NCBI RefSeq assembly: GCF_014648275.1
Contig: NZ_BMQU01000004.1
Location: 124,001-188,000 of the forward strand
DNA: 64,000 bases
Origin: Pseudomonas laurentiana
GTDB lineage: Bacteria > Pseudomonadota > Gammaproteobacteria > Pseudomonadales > Pseudomonadaceae
Direction: 5' to 3'
This document shows positions 45,335-54,318 of the stretch, piece by piece. A program made the translations under genes and the position numbers. Within the stretch, counting starts at the first letter, position 1. Each line of letters begins with the position of its first letter. The notes under the pieces were generated by a model. The model worked only from the letters and a program-made list of their open reading frames with translations, was not told the origin of the DNA and searched no databases.

Positions 45335-46860
45335 AGTACAGCACACACTTACAAAATAGAGCCGTACCAGGGGGCGGCCCAAGGATGAAGAAAAGCCAGA
45401 AACTGTTCGGTGCCAGCTTGCTGGCGCTGGCCATCAGCGGTTGCGCCGTGACCAGCCAGCCGATCGAGCGCAGCGCCAGCGAGGAACGTGCACGCACTGA
45501 CCTGGTGTCCATGTTCAAGGATCAGGAGCCGATCAACGGTCCGTTGACGTTGCACCAAGCCATGGCTCGGGCGGTGAAGTACAACCTTGAAGCCCGCCTG
45601 AAAGTGATGGAAGAAGCCCTGTCCAGGCGCCAGGTCGACCTGGCCCGCTTTGATATGCTTCCACGCATGGCCCTTGCGGCCGGTTATGCAGGCCGCAACA
45701 ACACCAGTGCGTCGAGCAGCCAGAGTGTCCAGACCGGTACCCAGTCGTTGGAACCCTCGACCTCTCAGGACCGTGACCGCGAAGTGGCGGACCTGACCAT
45801 GGTCTGGAACGTGCTCGACTTCGGTGTCAGCTACGTCAGCGCCAAACAGCAGGCCGACCAGCGCCTGATCCTCGAAGAGCGCCGGCGCAAAGTGATCCAC
45901 ACCATCACCCAGGACGTACGTTCAGCGTATTGGCGTGCGGTGGCGGCGCAGCGCCTGCTGACCCAGATCGACGGCCTGATGAGCCGCATCCACCAGGCCC
46001 GCGAAAACAGCCAGCATATGGCTGCCCAGCGCGTCGGTGATCCGGTGCAGACCCTGAGCTACCAGCGCGCCCTGATCGAAGCCACCCGTCAGCTGGAAGA
46101 GCAGCGCCGCGCACTGTCACTGGCCAAGACCGAGCTGGCGGCGCTGATCAACCTGCCGCTCAATACCCACTTCACCCTGGCGCCGGAAGAAGGCTACGTG
46201 GTGCCGCAGTTCAAAGGTGACCTGCAGACGCTCGAACAGCAGGCCCTGGCCAGCCGTCCGGAACTGCGCGAGCAGGACTACCAGGCGCGTATCAGCGCCG
46301 CGGAAACCCGCAAGGCCATGCTGCGCATGCTGCCGGGCCTGGAGTTCTCCGCTGGCGGTCATTACGACAGCAACTCCTTCCTGACCAACCAGAGCTGGGC
46401 CGACTACGGGGTGAAGATCACCTGGAACCTGTTCAACGTGCTCTCGGCACCGACGGCGATCAAGGTGGCCGAGGCCGGCCAGGATGTTGCCGCAGCCCGT
46501 CGCCAGGCGATGTCCATGGCGGTGCTGGCACAGTTGTACGTGGCCAACGCCAACTTCAACGAAGCCGTGCGTCAGTTCCATACCAGCGAAGAACTGGCCA
46601 GCCTCGATGGCCAGATCGCCGAACAGCTGCGCAACCGTTACCAGACGCAGAACATCGGGGAACTGGAGCTGATCCAGGGTGAACTGAACAACCTGCAGAC
46701 CCAGCTCAAGCGCGACCTGTCCTACGCCGAGCTGCGCAATGCCTACGCCCAGTTGTATGTCAGCTCAGGTAGCGACCCGCTGCCGGACACCCTGCCGGAC
46801 AACAACCTGCAGACCATCGCCACGGCACTGCAGAACAACGAGGCCAACTGGAATCGTTGA
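45331..46860 (+). CDS. TolC-family outer-membrane channel lipoprotein
   Basis: 509 residues from ATG 45331 (GGAAG five bases upstream, ATGA overlap with the giant gene). A second ATG at 45385 would give a more usual short signal sequence and 491 residues. The lipobox is LLALAISGC. Two repeated alpha-helical hairpin halves follow: TLHQAMARAVKYNLEARLKVMEE and onward, then RPELREQDYQARISAAETRKAMLRMLPGLEFSAGG, typical of outer-membrane efflux proteins. It should provide the outer-membrane duct for the three HlyD-type adaptors encoded at 31356-35529. Confidence 0.9.
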   Translation: MKYSTHLQNRAVPGGGPRMKKSQKLFGASLLALAISGCAVTSQPIERSASEERARTDLVSMFKDQEPINGPLTLHQAMARAVKYNLEARLKVMEEALSRRQVDLARFDMLPRMALAAGYAGRNNTSASSSQSVQTGTQSLEPSTSQDRDREVADLTMVWNVLDFGVSYVSAKQQADQRLILEERRRKVIHTITQDVRSAYWRAVAAQRLLTQIDGLMSRIHQARENSQHMAAQRVGDPVQTLSYQRALIEATRQLEEQRRALSLAKTELAALINLPLNTHFTLAPEEGYVVPQFKGDLQTLEQQALASRPELREQDYQARISAAETRKAMLRMLPGLEFSAGGHYDSNSFLTNQSWADYGVKITWNLFNVLSAPTAIKVAEAGQDVAAARRQAMSMAVLAQLYVANANFNEAVRQFHTSEELASLDGQIAEQLRNRYQTQNIGELELIQGELNNLQTQLKRDLSYAELRNAYAQLYVSSGSDPLPDTLPDNNLQTIATALQNNEANWNR

Positions 46861-46871
46861 TCGCTGGTTCT

Positions 46872-46888
46872 GGGCCGCTTTGCGGCCC
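46872..46888 (+). terminator. Hairpin after the TolC gene
   Basis: GGGCCGC-TTT-GCGGCCC followed by TT, 11 bases after the stop. The U-run is short. The remaining 210 bases before the next gene show no other feature. Confidence 0.55.
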
Positions 46889-47101
46889 TTCGCGAGCAAG
46901 CGCTCTCCCACAAGGGGCTCTGACTGCCCCCTGTTAACTCATGTGCCTGACACCCGCACTGACGCCATCGAGGCGCGCCTGCATCCCTAATCCAAACGGC
47001 CGTGTTTTGATATCGAAGTCGCGCCGTATGATTGCACGTTAAAGCGAACGGCTTTACGTGGTTATCGGTATGGTGGCGATAAGCCAAAAGGGAGTTGAGC
47101 T

Positions 47102-48430
47102 ATGAAGCTTGGTCGGATGCAACGCGTTGTCCCTGTTCCCCTTGTGTGTGCAGTGCTGGCATGGATGATGCCGAGTGCCGCATTCAGCAGTCCGCCTGTC
47201 CCCGACGCACTGGAAAGTGACCCGGCCAGAATGGGCTGGATGGTCGGGTCGCCACCACCGCCCGAACGCATTATTCGCTTCGAGGATGGCAGTTACTTTC
47301 AGTATCCGCAGATGCGCTGGAGCGTCGCGCACTTCAGGGAGTTGATGCCGACGACTAACGTGTCGCGTGGCATAGGCGCACCCAACACGCTTGAGCGTGC
47401 GCTGCAGCCGGGTATTGATGAGGTGAGTTTTGTCCCGATGGGCGGCGACCGTCCGATGACCTGGCGCGATTCGTTGTTGGCGAACTACACCGATGGCATC
47501 GTCGTGCTGCACAAAGGGCGTGTCGTGTACGAGCGCTATTTCGGCGTATTGAAGCCAGAAGGGCAGCATGCGGGGATGTCGGTGACCAAGACGTTCATCG
47601 GCACGTTGGCGGCGATGATGGTGGCCGAGGGCACGCTTGATCCTGAACGCAAGGTGGTTGAGTACGTGCCGGAGCTGGGCAAATCGGCGTTTGGCAGTGC
47701 GACTGTGCGTCAGTTGATGGACATGACCACGGGCATACGCTTCAGCGAGAACTACGCCGATCCGAAGGCTGAAGTCTGGGCACATGCCGCCGCCGGTAGC
47801 CCTCTGCCTAAGCCTAAAGACTACACCGGCCCGCGTTCGTACTACGAATTCCTGCAAACCGTGCAGCCAGAAGGGGTTCACGGTGAGGCGTTTCATTACC
47901 GCACAGCCAATACCGACGCCTTGGGCTGGGTGTTGGCGCGGGTGAGTGGCAAAACCGTTGCGCAGCTACTCTCAGAGCGTATCTGGAGCAAGCTGGGGGC
48001 GGAGCAGGATGCCTACATGACGGTGGACTCTACCGGTACGCCGTTTGCGGGGGGTGGTCTCAATGCGGGGCTGCGTGATTTGGCCCGGTTCGGTGAAATG
48101 ATCCGCAACGAAGGGCAGTACAACGGGCAGCAGGTCGTACCCAAAGCGGCTGTCGACGACATTCGCCGCGGTGCCAGCAAGGAGGCCTTTGCCAAGGCCG
48201 GTTACACCACACTGACCGGCTGGAGCTACCACGACATGTGGTGGAACACCCATAACGAGCATGGTGCATTCATGGCCCGGGGTGTCTACGGTCAGGCGTT
48301 GTATGTCGACCCAACGGCCGAGGTGGTGATCGCACGGTTTGCCAGCCATCCCGTCGCCGCCAACACGGCCAACGATGCGACGTCGTTGCCGGCCTACCAT
48401 GCTGTGGCCAAGTACCTGATGAGCCGGTAG
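47102..48430 (+). CDS. Secreted serine hydrolase, beta-lactamase class C fold
   Basis: 442 residues with a signal peptide ending near SAAFS. The catalytic SxxK is SVTK at 160-163 and the second motif Tyr266 lies in FHYRTANTDALGWV. The third motif (KTG-like) is not in its normal form; the late GVYGQALYVDP stretch occupies that place. The pattern is closer to 6-aminohexanoate-dimer hydrolase (NylB) and esterase EstB types than to a true beta-lactamase. AAGGGAGTTGAGCT supplies the ribosome site. Substrate is unknown; no operon partner is apparent. Confidence 0.82.
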   Translation: MKLGRMQRVVPVPLVCAVLAWMMPSAAFSSPPVPDALESDPARMGWMVGSPPPPERIIRFEDGSYFQYPQMRWSVAHFRELMPTTNVSRGIGAPNTLERALQPGIDEVSFVPMGGDRPMTWRDSLLANYTDGIVVLHKGRVVYERYFGVLKPEGQHAGMSVTKTFIGTLAAMMVAEGTLDPERKVVEYVPELGKSAFGSATVRQLMDMTTGIRFSENYADPKAEVWAHAAAGSPLPKPKDYTGPRSYYEFLQTVQPEGVHGEAFHYRTANTDALGWVLARVSGKTVAQLLSERIWSKLGAEQDAYMTVDSTGTPFAGGGLNAGLRDLARFGEMIRNEGQYNGQQVVPKAAVDDIRRGASKEAFAKAGYTTLTGWSYHDMWWNTHNEHGAFMARGVYGQALYVDPTAEVVIARFASHPVAANTANDATSLPAYHAVAKYLMSR

Positions 48431-48528
48431 CGCCAGACCGCTATTCAATTGACGCTGCTCCATCTGTTGGGCAGTCTGGTGTCAGCGCCGTTGAATAATT
48501 CATAACACGTCGGAGCCCTATACCCCTC

Positions 48529-48951
48529 ATGCCCGCTACCAGCCCCTCTCTTACGCTCGCCCTGCTACAGGCCCGCGAAGCAGCCATGGCGTTCTTTCGG
48601 CCATTGCTCAACCAGCACGGTTTCACCGAGCAGCAATGGCGGGTTATCCGCATCCTGCGTCAGCAGGGCGAGATGGAAAATTATCAGTTGGCGGAGCTGG
48701 CCTGCATCCTCAAGCCGAGCATGACCGGGGTGTTGGGGCGCCTGGAGCGTGACGGCATCGTCAGCCGCCGCAAACTTGTCCACGACCAGCGCCGGGTCAT
48801 GATCAATCTGACGGCAAAGGGTCAGCAGTGCTTCGTGTCCATGATTGACGAGGTAGAGGCTAACTATCGACGGATTCAGCAGCAGATGGGCGAGGAGAAG
48901 TTGCAGCAATTGCTTGGCTTGCTGGAAGAGCTCAAGCAGATCAAGCCCTGA
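48529..48951 (+). CDS. hpaR: HpaR-type MarR-family regulator
   Basis: 140 residues. The winged helix includes LNQHGFTEQQWRVIRILRQQGEMENYQLAELACILKPSMTGVLGRLERDGIVSRRK, which closely resembles HpaR, the repressor of homoprotocatechuate meta-cleavage genes. No hpa catabolic genes occur in the window, so it may control the nearby porin/TRAP genes or act at a distance. The ATG at 48529 has only a distant GGAG; the start is moderately certain. Confidence 0.82.
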   Translation: MPATSPSLTLALLQAREAAMAFFRPLLNQHGFTEQQWRVIRILRQQGEMENYQLAELACILKPSMTGVLGRLERDGIVSRRKLVHDQRRVMINLTAKGQQCFVSMIDEVEANYRRIQQQMGEEKLQQLLGLLEELKQIKP

Positions 48952-48993
48952 GTGTGGCGCGCCTGTCCAGGGTTCCGGCAGGCGCGCGGTAGC

Positions 48994-50253
48994 TTAGAAC
49001 AGTGCCAGGGTGTAGCCGAGGATGATGCGGTTTTCGTCGATTGCGGTTTTCAGGCCGTCGCCGGAACGGAAGGTCGCGTTGCGCAGGCGTATGTTCAGGC
49101 CTTTCAGTGAGCCGTCCTGGAAGGTGTAGACCAGGTCGGTATCGCGTTCCCACTCTGTGCCGCCCTGCACGGCGGCAGTTTCGACGTTCTTGGCGTTGAC
49201 GTAACGGGTCATGAAGGCCAGCCCGGGAATGCCAAGGCCCGCGAAGTCATAGTCGTAGCGGGCTTGCCAGGCGTCGGTCTCGGCTTTGGTGAAGGCGTTG
49301 TAGGTCACCAGGTTGACCGAGTACGGGTCTACGCCCGGAAACGCGAAGTCGCCATCCCCCGACAGGTTCTGGTAACCCACACCGAATTTATGTGCACCCA
49401 CCGCCAGGGTAGTCATGCCGTTGAAGAAGCGGTTGTCGATGTGCCCGCCATTGACCCGTGCCGCACTGCGAAAGCGTTTTTCGCCGTCTTCGCCGGTGCT
49501 GAAGTAGCGCAGGTCGGTTTTCAGGCTGACGCCTTCGCCCAGTTTCCAGGTGTGTACCAGGCCGGCGAAGTGCTGTTGGTAGATGTCTTCCATCTTGGCG
49601 AAATAGTAGCTCGCCGTCAGGTTCGGGGTGAGGGTGTAGCTGCCGCCAGCGAGGTCGAGGTGGTCGCTCTCCACGCCGCCGTAGTTCATCTCATCGTTGC
49701 TTGATGAATCACGCAGATTGATCTTGTCCAGGCGCCCGGCGTTGAGGGTCAGGCCGTCGATTTCCTGCGAGGTCAGCAGGCCGCCGGAGTAGGTGGAGGA
49801 GAGCAGGCGCGTGTCGTTATACGAGACCACGGGCAGGAGGGGCTGCAACGTACCCACCTTGAGCACGCTTTTCGATACCCGCAGTTTTGCGGTCAGGCCC
49901 AGCTCGCTGTAGTTGTCTTCCGGCTCCAGGCTTTGGCGACCATAGGGCAGCAGGCCGGTATTACGGCGGTCACGGCTGGAGTCGAGTTTGATCCCGACCT
50001 GGGCGAGTGCATCCACCCCAAACCCCACCGTGCCTTCGGTGAAGCCCGACTCGAAGCGGCCGGTCAAGCCTTGTGCCCACTCTTCAGCCTTGGCCTGGGG
50101 GGCGTTGTCCTGACGGAAGTCGCGGTTCATGTACATGTTGCGCGCTTCGATGCGTGCGGTGCTGTCGCCGATGAAATCGGCCAGTGCGACGCCGCTGAAA
50201 CTGCTGGCGATGGCACAGGAGAGCAGGGGCAGTGAGCCCAATTTCCTTATCAT
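48994..50253 (-). CDS. OprD-family outer-membrane porin
   Basis: 419 residues. A signal peptide (ending SGVALA) leads to an 18-strand porin: FIGDSTARIEARNMYMNRDFRQ, then KAEEWAQGLTGRFESGFTEGTVGFGVDAL, and the terminal strand NRIILGYTLALF with C-terminal Phe for BAM recognition. The OprD family takes up basic amino acids or small carboxylates. It is divergent from the TRAP genes, so a shared substrate is likely. A second OprD paralogue lies at 55265. Confidence 0.93.
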   Translation of the reverse strand: MIRKLGSLPLLSCAIASSFSGVALADFIGDSTARIEARNMYMNRDFRQDNAPQAKAEEWAQGLTGRFESGFTEGTVGFGVDALAQVGIKLDSSRDRRNTGLLPYGRQSLEPEDNYSELGLTAKLRVSKSVLKVGTLQPLLPVVSYNDTRLLSSTYSGGLLTSQEIDGLTLNAGRLDKINLRDSSSNDEMNYGGVESDHLDLAGGSYTLTPNLTASYYFAKMEDIYQQHFAGLVHTWKLGEGVSLKTDLRYFSTGEDGEKRFRSAARVNGGHIDNRFFNGMTTLAVGAHKFGVGYQNLSGDGDFAFPGVDPYSVNLVTYNAFTKAETDAWQARYDYDFAGLGIPGLAFMTRYVNAKNVETAAVQGGTEWERDTDLVYTFQDGSLKGLNIRLRNATFRSGDGLKTAIDENRIILGYTLALF

Positions 50254-50332
50254 TATTGTTATCTCTAGGCATTTTTGTTTTTGGAATGAAGGCCCCTTTG
50301 CGCGACAGGGCTTGGTGCTGAAAGTTAGCTAC

Positions 50333-50350
50333 TTGTTAAGCTGTTAACAA
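50333..50350. promoter_or_regulatory. Operator-like palindrome in the oprD/TRAP intergenic region
   Basis: TTGTTAA-GCTG-TTAACAA, a perfect 7-bp inverted repeat with a 4-bp spacer, in the AT-rich 331-base divergent gap. Probable site for a local regulator. Confidence 0.5.
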
Positions 50351-50489
50351 CATTTTTTTAGATTTGAAAGCTAGCGCGCATCCTTTGAAAATCAGAAAAA
50401 ACAAATTAAATTACTGATTTATAAGAGATATTTGCTTTTTTATCTGGTTTTCAGGCGGCTTGAGCTCTTTTCTGAGCTTGACGATCTGG

Positions 50490-50518
50490 TTGATAAAATT
50501 AACCTGTTAACGTATCAA
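50490..50518. promoter_or_regulatory. Second operator-like inverted repeat near the TRAP promoter
   Basis: TTGATA (50490-50495) and TATCAA (50513-50518) flank a centre containing CTGTTAAC, the same eight bases found in the palindrome at 50333. It ends 66 bases before dctP. Confidence 0.45.
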
Positions 50519-50584
50519 TGCCTCCCATGCCGGCGCGAACGATGGCTGCGCACACGACTACAAAAACAAAACGGAGCTACCACA

Positions 50585-51604
50585 ATGAAAAAAATCAAAG
50601 CTGCCGCCCTGTACATGGCGATGACAGGTGCCGTATCTGCGCATGCCGAGACCTACACCCTCAAGGTCGCGCATTTCCTGCCGTCCACCTCCAATGTCCA
50701 GGTCAACATCATCCAGCCGTGGTGCGATCAACTGCGCCAGGAATCCCAGGATCGCCTGCAATGCCAGCTCTATCCGTCGATGCAGTTGGGTGGCACGCCG
50801 GCCAAGCTTGCGGACATGGCACGTAACGGGGTCGCCGATATCGTCTGGACCGGTCCGTCGTACTCCGCCGGCAAGTTCCCGCGGGTCGAGGCGTTGGAGC
50901 TGCCGTTCGTGCTGCCTTATGGCGGCAAGGTGGGTAACAAGATCATCTGGGATTACTACGAGCAGTACGCCAAGGAGGACTTCAAGGATTACAAGGTGCT
51001 GGTGATCCACGGCGACGGCGGCATGAGCCTGCACACACGCGGCAAGCCAGTGCAGAACCTGGCGGATCTGACCGGCCTGAAACTGCGCGCCTCCAGCCGT
51101 ACTGCTGCCAAGACCATCGAAAGCCTGGGCGCTACGCCGGTGAGCATGCCGCCAGCGCAGATGACCGAAGCCATTTCCAAAGGTGTGGTGGATGGCGCCC
51201 TGGCGTCCTGGGAAGTGGTGCCGGCGACCAAGCTCAACGAAGTGACCCAGTACCACAGCGCCACTCCGGCCGGGCAGCCGGCCTTCGGTTACACCGTATT
51301 GGCCATGTTGATGAGCCAGCGCAAGTTCGACAGCCTGCCTAAGGATCTGCAGGCCATCATCGAGCGTAACAGCGGCAAGGCGTTGTCCGAACGCTTCGCC
51401 AACTCCTGGGACAACGCCATGGACCGCGCCCATGACGCGACCCCGGCGCAAGGCTTGGTCGAAATCAATGGTGCGGCCTACGCCGACATGCAGGCGGCAG
51501 CTGCGCCAGCGGTCGATCAATGGGTCAAGGAAGTTGCCGGCAAGGGGCTCGACGGCCAGGCACTGGTGGACGGCGTACGTAAACTCTCCAGTGCTGCGCA
51601 GTAA
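50585..51604 (+). CDS. TRAP transporter substrate-binding protein (DctP type)
   Basis: 339 residues, secreted (signal ends VSAHA before ETYTLKVAHFLPS). The DctP fold signatures are QLYPSMQLGGTPAKLADMARNGVADIVW and the carboxylate-binding Arg region GLKLRASSRTAAKTIESLGATPVSMPPAQMTEAISKGVVDGA. It delivers organic acids to the QM permeases. GGAG precedes the ATG at 50585. Substrate is unknown; aromatic acids are conceivable given HpaR nearby. Confidence 0.92.
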   Translation: MKKIKAAALYMAMTGAVSAHAETYTLKVAHFLPSTSNVQVNIIQPWCDQLRQESQDRLQCQLYPSMQLGGTPAKLADMARNGVADIVWTGPSYSAGKFPRVEALELPFVLPYGGKVGNKIIWDYYEQYAKEDFKDYKVLVIHGDGGMSLHTRGKPVQNLADLTGLKLRASSRTAAKTIESLGATPVSMPPAQMTEAISKGVVDGALASWEVVPATKLNEVTQYHSATPAGQPAFGYTVLAMLMSQRKFDSLPKDLQAIIERNSGKALSERFANSWDNAMDRAHDATPAQGLVEINGAAYADMQAAAAPAVDQWVKEVAGKGLDGQALVDGVRKLSSAAQ

Positions 51605-51610
51605 CCGCCC

Positions 51611-52144
51611 ATGAATGAATCCTTGGACTTCAACGTCGCCTCGGACGTAACACAGGGGAGTGGCCGGCGGGCCTTGATGCACCTGGCCCAGGGCTTTGCC
51701 CTGGCCGGTGGGCTGACGTTCATGGCTTTGATCGGCATGTCGCTGGTGTCCATTGTCGGTCGCAAGCTGTTCTCGGCGCCGATCCGTGGGGACATGGAGT
51801 TGATGGAGGTCGGTGCCTCCTTTGCCATCGCCGCGTTCCTGCCGTTGTGCGAGCTGCGTGGTCAACACATCAAGGTCGACGCGCTGACCCAGTGGTTGCC
51901 AGTACGCGTGCGTGATCTGCTGGATGTGTTGGCGCACCTGCTGTGCTGCGCCGTGGCCTGGATTATGGCCTGGCGTACCACGCAGCAGATGTTCGACAAC
52001 CATGAGAACGGCGATGTCACCACATTGCTGTCGTTCCCGTTGTGGATTCCGTTAATGCTGATCGTACCTAGCCTGGTGTTGTTGGGTGTGTGTGCGCTGG
52101 CGCGTATCAGCGACATTTTCCAACGTATGGGAGGTCGCGCATGA
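51611..52144 (+). CDS. TRAP transporter small permease (DctQ type)
   Basis: 177 residues with four predicted TM helices; GDMELMEVGASFAIAAFLPLCELRGQHIKVD is the family signature. It starts 6 bases after dctP and overlaps dctM by ATGA. Confidence 0.92.
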   Translation: MNESLDFNVASDVTQGSGRRALMHLAQGFALAGGLTFMALIGMSLVSIVGRKLFSAPIRGDMELMEVGASFAIAAFLPLCELRGQHIKVDALTQWLPVRVRDLLDVLAHLLCCAVAWIMAWRTTQQMFDNHENGDVTTLLSFPLWIPLMLIVPSLVLLGVCALARISDIFQRMGGRA

Positions 52145-53463
52145 GCGGTCTGAGCCTGGGTCTGATTGCGCTGTCCATTACCATGGTGCTGTTGCTGCTG
52201 CGGGTGCACATCGGCATCACCATGCTGATCGGTGGCGCGGCCTGTTTCTGGGCGGTGAACAACGGCGATCTGTCGAGCCTGTTGTTCACCCTCAATGATC
52301 TGGCCTATTCGCGCCTGTCCAACTACGACCTGGCCGTCATCCCGCTGTTTGTGATGATGGGCCAGTTCGCCACCCACGGTGGCCTGTCACGGTCGATCTT
52401 TCGTTGTGCGTCAGCGTTTATCGGCCATTGGAAGGGCGGTATGGGCATGTCGGCGATTGGCGCCTGCGCCGGTTTCGGGGCGATTTGCGGGTCCTCCCTG
52501 GCCACGGCGGCGACCATGAGCCATGTGGCGTTGCCCGAGCTGCGCCGGCACAACTATTCCGGTCGCCTGGCGACCGCGACCGTTGCTGCGGGTGGCACCC
52601 TGGGTATTTTGATTCCGCCGTCGGTACCGTTGATCATCTATGCCGTACTGACCCAGGAGTCGATCGCCAAGCTGTTTGTGGCGGCGATCGTGCCGGGGGT
52701 AGTTGCCATTGTCGGTTACATGATCGTGTTACGGATCATGGTCTCCCGGGACGAAAGCCAGGCCACGGTGTCGCCGAAGGCGACGCGGGTAGAGCGGCTC
52801 AAGGCGCTGGTTCAGGTGTCGCCAGTGATTGGCGTTTTCCTGGTGGTGATCGTCGGCATCTATGGTGGTTGGGCCAACCCGACTGAAGCGGCCTCGATCG
52901 GTGCGGCGGCCTGCGGCATCCTCGCGGTTCAGCAGGGCGGCATGCGTTGGGACGGCATTCGGGCGAGCCTGTTGGGTACAGCAGAAACCTCGGCGATGAT
53001 TTTTCTCGTGTTGCTGGGCGCGGATCTGCTCAACTCCGGTCTGGCGCTGACCCAGATGCCCACGGAGCTGGCGGCGTGGGTGATCAACAGTGGCCTGGCG
53101 CCGATGCTGGTGCTGGCCGTCATCCTTGGCTTGTACCTGCTGCTGGGCTGTGTGATGGATTCGTTGGCGATGATTCTGCTGACCATCCCGATCTTCTATC
53201 CGATGATCATGGGCCTGGATTTTTATGGGCTGGACGCTTCGGAAAAATCGATCTGGTTCGGCATTCTGGCCTTGATGGTGGTGGAAATCGGACTGATTCA
53301 CCCACCGCTGGGCATGAACCTGTTCATCGTCCAGCGCACAGCACGCGACGTGCCCTACAGTGAAACCGCGATAGGTATTGTCCCGTTCCTGTGTTCGGAC
53401 TTGTTGCGCATCGTGTTGCTGGTCGCGTTCCCGGCGCTCAGCTTGTGGTTGTTGAGTTTCTGA
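52141..53463 (+). CDS. TRAP transporter large permease (DctM type)
   Basis: 440 residues, about 12 TM helices, sodium-driven permease. Family signatures are GACAGFGAICGSSLATAATMSHVALPELRRHNY and TLGILIPPSVPLIIYAVLTQESIAKLF, and in the second half LGCVMDSLAMILLTIPIFYP. The ATG at 52141 overlaps the DctQ stop. It completes the dctPQM operon; the 100-bp repeat array starts 11 bases after its stop. Confidence 0.93.
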   Translation: MSGLSLGLIALSITMVLLLLRVHIGITMLIGGAACFWAVNNGDLSSLLFTLNDLAYSRLSNYDLAVIPLFVMMGQFATHGGLSRSIFRCASAFIGHWKGGMGMSAIGACAGFGAICGSSLATAATMSHVALPELRRHNYSGRLATATVAAGGTLGILIPPSVPLIIYAVLTQESIAKLFVAAIVPGVVAIVGYMIVLRIMVSRDESQATVSPKATRVERLKALVQVSPVIGVFLVVIVGIYGGWANPTEAASIGAAACGILAVQQGGMRWDGIRASLLGTAETSAMIFLVLLGADLLNSGLALTQMPTELAAWVINSGLAPMLVLAVILGLYLLLGCVMDSLAMILLTIPIFYPMIMGLDFYGLDASEKSIWFGILALMVVEIGLIHPPLGMNLFIVQRTARDVPYSETAIGIVPFLCSDLLRIVLLVAFPALSLWLLSF

Positions 53464-53473
53464 CGGCTACCTG

Positions 53474-54316
53474 CTGGAGCAGGCTTGCCTGCGAGTGTAT
53501 CGGTGGTGTGTCGGTGCGTTCGCGGCGCCTGCATCGCGGGCAAGACCCGCTCCCACCACCTGCTCGGTTTTAGTTGGAGCAGGCTTGCCTGCGATGGCGC
53601 CGGTGGGGTGTCGGTGAATTCGCGGCGCCTGCATCGCGGGCAAGACCCGCTCCCACCACCTGCTCGGTTTTAGTTGGAGCAGGCGTGCCTGCGATGGCGT
53701 CGGCGGGGTGTCAGTGCGTTCGCGGCGCCTGCATCGCGGGCAAGACCCGCTCCCACCACCTGCTCGGTTTTAGTTGGAGTAGGCTTGCCTGCGATGGCGT
53801 CGGCGGGGTGTCAGTGCGTTCGCGGTGCCTGCATCGCGGGCAAGACCCGCTCCTACAACCTGCTCGGTTTTTGTTGGAGCAGGCTTGCCTGCGATGGCGT
53901 CGGCGGGGTGTCAGTGCGTTCGCGGTGCCTGCATCGCGGGCAAGACCCGCTCCTACAACCTGCTCGGTTTTTGTTGGAGCAGGCTTGCCTGCGATGGCGT
54001 CGGCGGGGTGTCAGTGAATTCGCGGGGTCTGCATCGCGGGCAAGACCCGCTCCCACCACCTGCTCGGTTTTAGTTGGAGCAGATTTGCCTGCGATGGCGT
54101 CAGCGGGGCTTCGGTGAATTCGCGGCGCCTGCATCGCGGGCAAGACCCGCTCCCACCACCTGCTCGGTTTTTGTTGGAGCAGGCTTGCCTGCGATGGCGT
54201 CGGTGGGTGTCGGTGAATTCGCGGCGCCTGCATCGCGGGCAAGACCCGCTCCCACCACCTGCTCGGTTTTTGTTGGAGCAGGCTTGCCTGCGATGGCGTC
54301 AGCGGAGTGTCAGTGC
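53474..54316. repeat. Tandem array of a 100-bp REP-containing unit, eight copies plus a partial ninth
   Basis: Copies start at about 53474, 53574, 53674, 53774, 53874, 53974, 54074 and 54174 (99 bp), with a partial copy from 54273. Each unit holds two inverted REP-type arms, GGAGCAGGCTTGCCTGCGA and TCGCGGGCAAGACCCGCTCC, separated by a GTCGGTG(A/C)(A/G)TTCGCGG stretch. Variation is structured: copies 4 and 5 share CCTACAACC, the others CCCACCACC. It lies between the convergent dctM and TSUP genes. Open frames running through the array are artefacts of the repeat. Confidence 0.95.
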
Positions 54317-54318
54317 GA

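Noticed and set aside
42437-45382. 981-codon open frame antisense to the giant gene (and similar long antisense frames at 40793-42262 and 38498-40336)
   Set aside because: High-GC codon bias leaves the opposite strand open; the translations are Val/Asp/Arg-rich and lack domains, while the plus-strand frame has clear repeats and motifs.
31356-46860. Ordinary type I secretion system (LapBCE-like)
   Set aside because: No ABC ATPase is encoded, and the large protein lacks RTX repeats and a C-terminal type I signal in recognisable form.
53474-54316. CRISPR-like array
   Set aside because: The whole 100-bp unit repeats, including the part that would be spacer; there are no unique spacers and no cas genes.
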